Source: Amoebophilaceae bacterium
GTDB taxonomy: Bacteria > Bacteroidota > Bacteroidia > Cytophagales > Amoebophilaceae
Assembly: GCA_023257955.1 (NCBI GenBank)
Contig: JALRAY010000054.1
Location: 1-6,304 of the forward strand
DNA: 6,304 bases
Direction: 5' to 3'
Shown: positions 1-5,913 of the stretch, in pieces
How the letters are laid out: every line of letters begins with the position of its first letter
Position numbering within the stretch: position 1 is the first letter of the stretch
Made by a program: the position numbers and the translations under genes
Notes under the pieces: generated by a model
The model's input: the letters and a program-made list of their open reading frames with translations, nothing else
Database searches by the model: none
Told to the model about the DNA's origin: nothing

Positions 1-136
1 CTATTATTTCATAGTCTGATTTACTTTTTAGCAAAAACTTGAGAGCAAAGTCGAAGCTTAGTAGCTTGTCTTCGTTTAAAGGATCTTCAATAGTGGTTGC
101 TTTCGGTTGCTTGTGTTTACTGGTTTGGGTTGCCAT
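1..136 (-). CDS. Rpn/PD-(D/E)XK nuclease family transposase-like protein, N-terminal part only
   Basis: The complement from ATG at 136 to the window edge reads 45 uninterrupted codons; the rest of the gene lies outside. The first 24 residues or so are polar and rich in Lys, Thr and Gln, followed by LLSFDFALKFLLKSKSDYEI. The pattern 'sFDfAlKflLksKsdYeII' is what I remember from the N-terminus of Rpn-like PD-(D/E)XK nuclease/transposase proteins, which are abundant in Cardinium, Amoebophilus, Wolbachia and similar symbionts. Characterised Rpn proteins are DNA endonucleases that promote RecA-independent recombination. The catalytic acidic residues and lysine are not in this fragment, so it cannot be said whether the gene is intact. 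The start is the only ATG in this frame before the domain; no Shine-Dalgarno sequence precedes it, as is usual in Bacteroidetes. The gene is transcribed away from the flippase gene. Family assignment rests on a short motif and is moderately sure. Confidence 0.6.
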   Translation of the reverse strand, partial: MATQTSKHKQPKATTIEDPLNEDKLLSFDFALKFLLKSKSDYEII

Positions 137-222
137 AGGATATAAGTAGAATGGTTAGGTTATGGTTATTGACTACTTTTGAACTTGTTAGTACGGGTTT
201 GTAAGCCTATATTCATGCAAAT

Positions 223-284
223 AAAATACCTTTGGGTAAAAGCGCACTCGCTACACTCGACTGCTTAACGCTAAGGGGTATTTT
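223..284. repeat. Imperfect inverted repeat in the divergent spacer
   Basis: AAAATACC at 223-230 is the exact reverse complement of GGTATTTT at 277-284. Inside it, AGCG at 241-244 matches CGCT at 269-272, and also CGCT at 249-252. No T-run follows on either strand, so it is not a good terminator. It lies between the leftward Rpn-like gene and the rightward flippase gene, where both promoters should be. It may be a regulatory hairpin, a remnant of a small mobile element, or chance. Apart from this repeat I see nothing definite in 137-383. Confidence 0.3.
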
Positions 285-383
285 CTAATAAAATGTATTA
301 TGCTTGTTTTGCCGTCGCAAAAGTATAAGCGCTATCATCAGCCGTATGCGTGCGGTTGCTGTACACCGTGAATTTACACAAAT

Positions 384-1862
384 ATGAATCAACTTAAAAA
401 GTTAGCGCAAGATACTATCACCTACGGATTGAGTAGTATGGTTGGTAGGCTGCTGAATTATTTACTAGTGCCGTTTTACACGAGCGTTTTATTGCCTGCG
501 GAATATGGTGTTATCACAGAGCTGTATGCTTATCTAGCTTTCCTGAACATTCTCTATAGCTATGGTATGGAAACCACCTACTTGAAATTTGCTACTAAGG
601 AAAACGCTAGCATAACTTTTAGCCTCACCAATAGCATGCTGCTATGCACGAGTGTTGTTTTTTCTAGCCTCTTGATTGCTTGTGCTCCGCTGATTGTGCA
701 TTCCCTCGGTTACCCTGGCAAAGCAATATATATCTATCTGATGGCTGTGATCTTATGGGGCGATACGTTTTTAGTACTTCCCTTTGCCAGATTGCGGTTA
801 TTGAATAAGTCCATGCAGTTTGCGAAACTAAAGTGCTGCCAAATAGGGATGAACGTGCTATTGAATATCCTCTTTATGTATGTATTGCCTCGCGTATCAT
901 CTATCACTACCAGCGGCTTGTGTAGTATTAGTCATAGTCACTGGGTTGTATGCGATCATGTAACCTATATTTTGTTAGCTAATGTGTTAGCGAATATCAG
1001 CATTCTGCCGTGGGTAGGTATTGCGTGTAAGGATTTTACGTACCGATTGGAAAGGGAGCAAGTGAAAAAAATACTTGTATATGCCTTGCCATTACTGATA
1101 ATGGGGCTCGCATGGATGATTAATGAAATGCTTTCCAGGGTTTTGTTGAAGCATATCTTGCCTATCCAGCTGTATCCAGGGCAAAGTAAGGAAGCGGTAT
1201 TAGGGATTTTCGGCGCTTGTTATAAACTGACTATGTTGATGGCTTTGGCGATGCAGGCCTTTCGGTATGCGGTAGAGCCTTTCTTTTTCAAACATGCGGT
1301 TGAGAAGGAGTCGTTGCCCTTGTTTAGTAAAGTGATGCAAGCGTATATACTTATCGGTTGTTGGGTATGGTTCGCTATCAGCGTCAATGTGGAGCTGCTA
1401 GCCTTGATCTTTCTGCGTAATCCTGCTTATCGTGCGGGGATCCATATTGTTCCTTATCTAACCTTGAGTTACTTATGGCTTGGGATCTATTATAATCTTT
1501 CTATATGGTTCAAGGTGGTGAATAAGAACTACTACGGCACCATTATCACTACTATCGGTGCGGGTGTTACTATTTTGTTGAATGTATGTCTTGTTCCATA
1601 TTTGGGGTATATGGGGAGTGTATGCGCAACATTGTGTAGCTATATCAGCATGGCGGTTATCTGCTTTTATCAAGGTCAAAAGCACTATCCTGTCCCCTAT
1701 AAAGCAGGAAATGGATTGCTGATAATAGGTATAACGGGTATGTTAATTATGATCATACGACAATTACACTATCCACAGCTCCTTCATACCATTGTGAGTA
1801 ATATTACCGTGACAGTTATTGCCGGAGGTGTTGCCTATGCATATCTCCGTAAGTCAGCTTGA
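384..1862 (+). CDS. Oligosaccharide flippase family membrane protein (Wzx-like, MOP superfamily)
   Basis: This 492-residue, strongly hydrophobic protein has about 12-14 likely membrane helices, roughly at residues 14-34, 45-63, 82-103, 115-136, 153-170, 193-214, 229-247, 274-296, 319-345, 355-375, 385-407, 408-430, 442-458 and 466-487. The N-terminus (LAQDTITYGLSSMVGRLLNY, then PFYT and AEYGVITELYAY) is the hallmark start of Bacteroidetes polysaccharide biosynthesis/oligosaccharide flippase proteins. The central GIFGACYKLTMLMALAMQAF and EPFFF stretch also fits. Members of the family carry lipid-linked sugar units across the inner membrane for O-antigen, capsule or similar polymers; the substrate here is unknown. 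The length is normal for the family, with a Cys/His/Ser-rich loop at 171-192 that looks less conserved. ATG at 384 begins the conserved N-terminus, so this start is firm. No sugar-transferase genes are nearby. Transcription probably ends at the terminator at 1940-1987. A MurJ-type lipid II flippase is a less likely alternative. Confidence 0.85.
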   Translation: MNQLKKLAQDTITYGLSSMVGRLLNYLLVPFYTSVLLPAEYGVITELYAYLAFLNILYSYGMETTYLKFATKENASITFSLTNSMLLCTSVVFSSLLIACAPLIVHSLGYPGKAIYIYLMAVILWGDTFLVLPFARLRLLNKSMQFAKLKCCQIGMNVLLNILFMYVLPRVSSITTSGLCSISHSHWVVCDHVTYILLANVLANISILPWVGIACKDFTYRLEREQVKKILVYALPLLIMGLAWMINEMLSRVLLKHILPIQLYPGQSKEAVLGIFGACYKLTMLMALAMQAFRYAVEPFFFKHAVEKESLPLFSKVMQAYILIGCWVWFAISVNVELLALIFLRNPAYRAGIHIVPYLTLSYLWLGIYYNLSIWFKVVNKNYYGTIITTIGAGVTILLNVCLVPYLGYMGSVCATLCSYISMAVICFYQGQKHYPVPYKAGNGLLIIGITGMLIMIIRQLHYPQLLHTIVSNITVTVIAGGVAYAYLRKSA

Positions 1863-1933
1863 TTGCGATGTAGACATGACAGAGGATACTGAGCTACGTT
1901 ACGTATTCATAGGAGCTTTTTCACAATGTTAGG

Positions 1934-3202
1934 TTAATCAGACTTTCTGAAAGATCTTCTTTTAGATCCCCAGAAGGTCTTTTTTTTATCCTTGTTAGGA
2001 TTCCGCCTTGCTTCCGCAGATGCATTGAAGGAGGTGGATTTTCTATGCCCTTTATAACATTTATTATTGTTATAGGAATGTGCAGCCCTTGTATATACAG
2101 GCTTCTTCGGCGAAGAGGTGAGCAGGTCTTGTATGGCTTGCCATTGCTTTTGATCCTGTGGTGACACAAGGTTTATAGCGAATCCGTGGGCTCCAGCTCT
2201 AGCAGTCCTGCCTATGCGGTGGACATAATCTTCCGGTGCTTGTGGGATGTCGTAATTGATAACGTGCATTACATGAGGGACATCTAAACCACGCGCAACG
2301 ATATCCGTCCCTACCATAATGCGATGTTTGCCTTGCCTAAAAGCTTTTATGACCCGTTCCCGCTTGCTTTGCCTTAGGTTGCCATGGATAGCACATGCGC
2401 TATGCCCGTCTTTCTTTAATTCGGAGGCTAATCGGTCTGCATCATACTTTGTCTTCACAAATACCAATACTGTACCTTCACTCTTGATTAATTGATCTAA
2501 TAGTATGGAATACTTCTCCGCATTTTTCACGCGAATGGTCTCTTGTTGCAGGTTATTGGCAACGATGCTGGCTTCTTTGATTTCTTGCACAAAGACACGT
2601 TCTGGGGACTTGAGGTACTTAACGGCTAGTTTCTCTATATCAGGCGGGAAGGTAGCGGAGAACATCAACGTTTGGCGTTCTTTAGGAAGCGGGGTAATGA
2701 TTTGCTCTAGCTGCATGGAGAATCCCATATCAAACATACGGTCTGTCTCATCTAAGACGAGGAAGTTAATGGTATGCGCCTTTAAGGTACCTCGCTCAAA
2801 ATAATCTATCAATCGGCCAGGGGTGCCAATAATGATACGAGGGTGTTCACGTAGTTGCTTCATCTGTTTGGCATAGGGTTCTCCGCCTATAATGAGTGCC
2901 GTGCGAATGTGGTTACTTTTCCCCAAGAGTTGATGAATATGAGAAGTCACTTGTTGCGCTAGTTCTCGCGTGGGAGTGATGATTAAGCCTACACCTTCTG
3001 ATTCTGTTAGCAAATGATTGAGGAGCGGCAAAGCAAAAGCTAATGTTTTACCCGTACCTGTCTGCGCGGAGCCTAGGACATCTTTTTGTTGCAAAGCGAG
3101 GGGGATCGTATGAGCTTGTATATCGGTAGGCTGCGTGAAACCTAATTTATCTAACGCACAAGTCAAAAATGGGTTCATCCCCATCTCTTGGAAAGTATTC
3201 AT
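1934..3202 (-). CDS. DEAD-box ATP-dependent RNA helicase, RhlE-like
   Basis: This complete 422-residue DEAD-box helicase unwinds or remodels RNA in the cytoplasm using ATP, in roles such as ribosome assembly or mRNA turnover. All core motifs are present in order: Phe4, 17 residues before the Q motif (GFTQPTDIQ, 21-29); Walker A AQTGTGKT (46-53); PTRELA (77-82); GG (106-107); TPGR (127-130); Walker B DETD (151-154); SAT (182-184); VFVKTK (247-252); TDIVARGLDV (299-308); and HRIGRTARAG (328-337). DETD in place of DEAD is the only departure; Asp and Glu, which bind Mg-ATP and activate water, are kept. The last 57 residues are a basic tail with 18 Lys/Arg, typical of RhlE-like proteins and probably RNA-binding. 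The start at 3202 keeps the upstream Phe at its expected spacing. The gene is convergent with the flippase gene, and its final codons carry that gene's terminator. Assignment to RhlE rather than another DEAD-box subgroup is an inference. Confidence 0.93.
   Translation of the reverse strand: MNTFQEMGMNPFLTCALDKLGFTQPTDIQAHTIPLALQQKDVLGSAQTGTGKTLAFALPLLNHLLTESEGVGLIITPTRELAQQVTSHIHQLLGKSNHIRTALIIGGEPYAKQMKQLREHPRIIIGTPGRLIDYFERGTLKAHTINFLVLDETDRMFDMGFSMQLEQIITPLPKERQTLMFSATFPPDIEKLAVKYLKSPERVFVQEIKEASIVANNLQQETIRVKNAEKYSILLDQLIKSEGTVLVFVKTKYDADRLASELKKDGHSACAIHGNLRQSKRERVIKAFRQGKHRIMVGTDIVARGLDVPHVMHVINYDIPQAPEDYVHRIGRTARAGAHGFAINLVSPQDQKQWQAIQDLLTSSPKKPVYTRAAHSYNNNKCYKGHRKSTSFNASAEARRNPNKDKKKTFWGSKRRSFRKSD
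1940..1987 (+). terminator. Rho-independent terminator of the flippase transcript, inside the helicase coding end
   Basis: On the plus strand AGACTTTCTG (1940-1949) pairs with CAGAAGGTCT (1971-1980) over 10 pairs, one of them T-G. An inner stem GATCT (1953-1957) pairs with AGATC (1964-1968) around a six-base loop. Eight T residues (1980-1987) follow, overlapping the stem by one base. This is a textbook intrinsic terminator, 78 bases after the flippase stop codon. It lies wholly within helicase codons 406-421: the T-run is read on the other strand as Lys406-408. The minus-strand version lacks a T-run after the stem, so it should act in one direction only. Confidence 0.85.
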
Positions 3203-3483
3203 AAGTAAATGTATATGTGAGTAAAGTAAAATATTAAATGATGATTACCTGCTTAATCCTTTCTATGAGCTACAAAAGCTATACGCATATTTAGGTAATG
3301 GGTGATGATGGGTGAGAGGAGGAGTAGTGATAGCTATCGCATCTAAAAGCCATATCAATTATCAGGTGACAAGTATCATCTTGTTCTAATGGAGCACAAA
3401 GAAACAGTATAATTAGCAAAAAAGCTAATGGGGTTATATGCTCCAGCTTGTTTGAGGTCAGTAAATTTTGTTGTTGCAGCTTG

Positions 3484-3512
3484 AGGGTTTGCTTCAGCAC
3501 GATGCAAACCCT
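3484..3512. repeat. Perfect 9-base inverted repeat with an 11-base loop
   Basis: AGGGTTTGC (3484-3492) and GCAAACCCT (3504-3512) are exact reverse complements separated by 11 bases. The surrounding TGCA at 3476-3479 and 3515-3518 could extend the stem across an asymmetric internal loop. There is no T-run on either side, so termination is unlikely. It sits about 180 bases upstream of nth. It could be an operator, an RNA hairpin in a long nth leader, or a remnant of a mobile element. Confidence 0.45.
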
Positions 3513-3631
3513 ATTGCAGGTAAGCATCAGGTGAATGCCTATATTTGTGTACCAAAGAACTTTTACAGCTTTACTAGGGATACCCACATCATAAGCTATG
3601 AGGCATGTATCAGTTACTGTCTTCAATGCGT

Positions 3632-3659
3632 AGCGCTAGTTATCACGTATCTAGCGGCT
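3632..3659 (+). other. Hairpin just upstream of the nth start
   Basis: AGCGCTAG (3632-3639) can pair with CTAGC (3651-3655) and GCT (3657-3659), leaving one bulged G and an 11-base loop. The hairpin ends 30 bases before the nth ATG and is followed by TTATC, too poor in T for a good terminator. If nth has a leader transcript, this structure would lie in it. Its function is unknown and chance is possible. Confidence 0.3.
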
Positions 3660-3689
3660 TTATCATCCACACAATATACTCTCATTACC

Positions 3690-4346
3690 ATGACGCAAGC
3701 ACAAAAAGTTCATTCCCTGATACAGTATTTCTCTCAGCAACCGGAGATAAAAACAGAGCTGCATTATGATACGCCTTTTCAGTTGCTCGTAGCGGTGGTG
3801 TTAAGTGCGCAGTGTACGGATAAGCGCGTCAATAGCATCACGCCTGCCTTGTTTAAGGCCTTCCCTACGCCTCATACATTCGCACTGAGTTCTTTTGAAG
3901 AAGTCTTTCCCTACATCAAATCTATCTCCTACCCTAATAATAAGACTAAGTACCTACTGCAAGCTTCGCAGCACCTGGTAGCAAATTTTGCAGGCGAAGT
4001 TCCCAAAGACGTGCATGACTTGTATCAATTACCCGGTGTGGGTAGAAAATCCGCTCATGTGATTGCGGCAGTGCTCTATGATGCGCCTACCTTGGCCGTA
4101 GATACACACGTCATGCGGGTGGCTAAAAGATTAGGCCTTGTGGATAGCGATGCTAAAAATCCCTTGGCGATAGAAAAACAACTTGTGAATATCTTCCCGC
4201 AGCAACATATAGGCAGCCTGAATACTTGGTTAGTGATCCATGGGCGTTACACCTGTCTCGCACGCAAGCCTAAGTGCGATATCTGTCCTTTGATAGCACA
4301 CTGTGTGTACTTCAATAGCCAAAAACATGCTCCTTACATTATATAG
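3690..4346 (+). CDS. nth: Endonuclease III (DNA glycosylase/AP lyase)
   Basis: This base excision repair enzyme removes oxidised pyrimidines from DNA and cleaves at the resulting abasic site. The 218-residue product aligns nearly end to end with E. coli Nth (211 residues). It has SAQCTD at 39-44, the helix-hairpin-helix LPGVGRKSAH at 114-123 with catalytic Lys120, VDTHV at 137-141 with catalytic Asp138, and HGRYTC leading into the four-cysteine iron-sulfur cluster (Cys189, Cys196, Cys199, Cys205; spacing X6, X2, X5). Lys120 and Asp138 carry the same numbers as in E. coli. Upstream codons stay open back to an ATG at 3468, but the extra 74 residues match nothing in the family, so ATG 3690 is chosen. 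No Shine-Dalgarno sequence is seen. The gene converges on cysS with only 18 bases between stop codons and no clear terminator. All key residues are present, so it should be active. Confidence 0.96.
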   Translation: MTQAQKVHSLIQYFSQQPEIKTELHYDTPFQLLVAVVLSAQCTDKRVNSITPALFKAFPTPHTFALSSFEEVFPYIKSISYPNNKTKYLLQASQHLVANFAGEVPKDVHDLYQLPGVGRKSAHVIAAVLYDAPTLAVDTHVMRVAKRLGLVDSDAKNPLAIEKQLVNIFPQQHIGSLNTWLVIHGRYTCLARKPKCDICPLIAHCVYFNSQKHAPYII

Positions 4347-4364
4347 CCGCTGTCCCACAAGTCA

Positions 4365-5861
4365 CTATACTTCCGGATACTCACCATACTCCCACACAGC
4401 TCCATACCGTGTGTCTTTGATAGTAATGCCTTTGGATTTCAACTCAGCACGCAACATATCCACTTGCGCGTAGTTTTTTTGCTGCTTCGCATCCGCATAT
4501 ACCTGCATAATCGTTGCTATCAAATTGGTAGGCTCCGTTTGAAAAAAGGGTTGCAGACCTAATATATCTACCACAAACAAGGTATATGCCTGCTTCAATT
4601 TTTCAAAAGCTGCCTCTTCTATGGCCAATGACCTAGTCTCTAAAGCATGGATCAGCTTTAACATTTGGAAGAGCGCTGCAATCAACTTAGCTGTATTAAA
4701 GTCATCATTCATCGCCTCATAACCAAGCGCTATATGCTGTTCTATAGTTGTCATATGCACTTCCGCTCTACCGCTTTCTATCACATCAGCGGGATACCGC
4801 ATATTTTGTATGGCTTTCAACCCATTCATAAGTTTTAGATACCCTTTCTCCGCTCCTTGCAACGCTTCATTAGAGAAATTAACGGTACTTCTGTAATGCG
4901 CTTGTAGGTAAAAGAACCGCAGAATCATCGGATGATAGGGCCTGGTTAATAACGGATGGGTGCCTTGGAAGAGCTGCGCCAAGGTGATATAGTTCCCTAA
5001 AGACTTACTCATTTTTTGATCATGCAGCGTAACCATGTTATTATGGATCCAATACTTGGCGGACGTGGTATTATGCATCGCCCTCGCCTGTACTACCTCA
5101 CATTCATGATGCGGGAATAGTAAATCCATCCCTCCTCCGTGAATATCAAAGTAGGAGCCTAGATATTTGTAGCCTAATGCCGCACATTCCGTATGCCAAC
5201 CCGGGAAGCCTTCGCCCCAAGGAGAAGGCCAACGCATGATATGCGTGGCATCCGCTTTTTTCCATAAGGCAAAATCAACAGGCGACTTTTTCTCTGCTTG
5301 ACTTTTCAGGGTCCGCGTTCCAGAGAGCACATCCTCCAGCTTCCTACCCGAAAGTTCCCCATAGCGATGGTGTTGTTCGTAAGCCTTGATATCGAAGTAA
5401 ACAGATCCCTCCACCTCATAGGCGCAGCCTTGCTGCAGCATCTTTTCGATGAGGGCGATTTGTTCCGGGATATGACCACTTGCTGTTGGCTCTATATCAG
5501 GCGCTTCTATATTCAATGCCGCGATATCGCTATGGAAGCTATTCGTATACCGTTGCACCACCTCCATAGGCTCTATTTTTTCAAGCCGTGCTTGTTGTAG
5601 AATCTTATCTTCTCCTTCATCCGCATCCCGCTCTAAATGACCTACGTCTGTAATGTTACGGACATACCGTACTTTATACCCAATGTGCTGCAGGTACCGT
5701 TTGATGGTGTCAAAAGTAAGGTAGCAGCGGGCATGCCCTAGATGCGCAGGTCCATAGACGGTAGGTCCGCATACGTACAGGCCTACATGCGGCGGCGCAA
5801 TGGGTTGGAATAGTCCTTGTTGGCGCGTAAGGGTATTGTAAACGTATAACTGCTGCTGCAT
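4365..5861 (-). CDS. cysS: Cysteine--tRNA ligase (cysteinyl-tRNA synthetase)
   Basis: This class I aminoacyl-tRNA synthetase attaches cysteine to tRNA-Cys in the cytoplasm. The 498-residue protein is complete; E. coli CysS has 461, and the extra length is in part the insertions usual in Bacteroidetes, such as the stretch around residues 165-196. The N-terminus (VYNTLTRQ at 7-14) matches the family, fixing the start at 5861. The signature motif is HLGH (40-43), the common Leu variant of HIGH, and KMSKS is at 283-287. The zinc site is Cys31, Cys226 (WHTEC), His251 (FPHHECE) and Glu255, matching E. coli Cys28, Cys209, His234 and Glu238. The DIHGGGMDLLFPHH segment and the C-terminal anticodon-binding region are intact. 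A Bacteroidetes-type promoter ends about 16 bases before the ATG, so the mRNA leader should be very short. The gene lies beside a tandem repeat array and converges on nth. Confidence 0.97.
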   Translation of the reverse strand: MQQQLYVYNTLTRQQGLFQPIAPPHVGLYVCGPTVYGPAHLGHARCYLTFDTIKRYLQHIGYKVRYVRNITDVGHLERDADEGEDKILQQARLEKIEPMEVVQRYTNSFHSDIAALNIEAPDIEPTASGHIPEQIALIEKMLQQGCAYEVEGSVYFDIKAYEQHHRYGELSGRKLEDVLSGTRTLKSQAEKKSPVDFALWKKADATHIMRWPSPWGEGFPGWHTECAALGYKYLGSYFDIHGGGMDLLFPHHECEVVQARAMHNTTSAKYWIHNNMVTLHDQKMSKSLGNYITLAQLFQGTHPLLTRPYHPMILRFFYLQAHYRSTVNFSNEALQGAEKGYLKLMNGLKAIQNMRYPADVIESGRAEVHMTTIEQHIALGYEAMNDDFNTAKLIAALFQMLKLIHALETRSLAIEEAAFEKLKQAYTLFVVDILGLQPFFQTEPTNLIATIMQVYADAKQQKNYAQVDMLRAELKSKGITIKDTRYGAVWEYGEYPEV

Positions 5862-5877
5862 AAGTGATTTGAAATCT

Positions 5878-5909
5878 CTAAAGTATTGCTTATGTGTTCC
5901 GCTCTCAAA
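5878..5909 (-). promoter_or_regulatory. Bacteroidetes-type promoter of cysS
   Basis: Read on the minus strand, TTTG (5909-5906) is followed after exactly 20 bases by TACTTTAG (5885-5878). The known Bacteroidetes housekeeping consensus is TTTG, a gap of about 19-21 bases, then TAnnTTTG; here there is one mismatch (A for T) in the -7 element. It ends 16 bases upstream of the cysS ATG, implying a leader of only about ten bases. The upstream box is four bases from the first unit of the tandem array. The match is by eye and no transcript data exist. Confidence 0.55.
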
Positions 5910-5913
5910 AAAG

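Larger units (their letters stand above)
3203..3689. other. Intergenic region of 487 bases between the divergent helicase and nth genes
   Basis: No convincing gene is visible here. A minus-strand open frame of 111 codons (3626 to 3291) and an in-frame 74-codon upstream extension of nth overlap each other. Neither resembles a known family. The gap should hold the promoters of both flanking genes. TATATTTG at 3540-3547 matches the Bacteroidetes -7 element TAnnTTTG on the plus strand, with a TTG 23 bases upstream, which is longer than the usual gap, so it is only a weak nth promoter candidate. Small palindromes occur at 3329-3338 (GATAGCTATC), 3412-3429 (ATTAGC, six A, GCTAAT), 3484-3512 and 3632-3659. 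No tRNA or recognisable riboswitch was seen. Confidence 0.6.

Noticed and set aside
174..181. TACTTTTG (174-181) as a flippase promoter -7 element, and likewise TACCTTTG (227-234)
   Set aside because: Neither has a TTTG at the expected 19-21 bases upstream, and TAnnTTTG is expected by chance a few times in a window of this size.
1863..1933. Terminator for the leftward helicase transcript
   Set aside because: Only short stems (TACG/CGTA, AGCT/AGCT) are present and no T-run follows on the minus strand, so no call is made.
3291..3626. Leftward 111-codon reading frame with one hydrophobic segment
   Set aside because: No recognisable domain, it overlaps the hairpins and the probable nth promoter region, and its composition looks like translated non-coding DNA. 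A small membrane protein cannot be fully excluded.
3468..3689. 74-codon N-terminal extension of endonuclease III
   Set aside because: The extension matches nothing in the family, while ATG 3690 gives a protein that aligns with E. coli Nth from its first residues with identical catalytic numbering.
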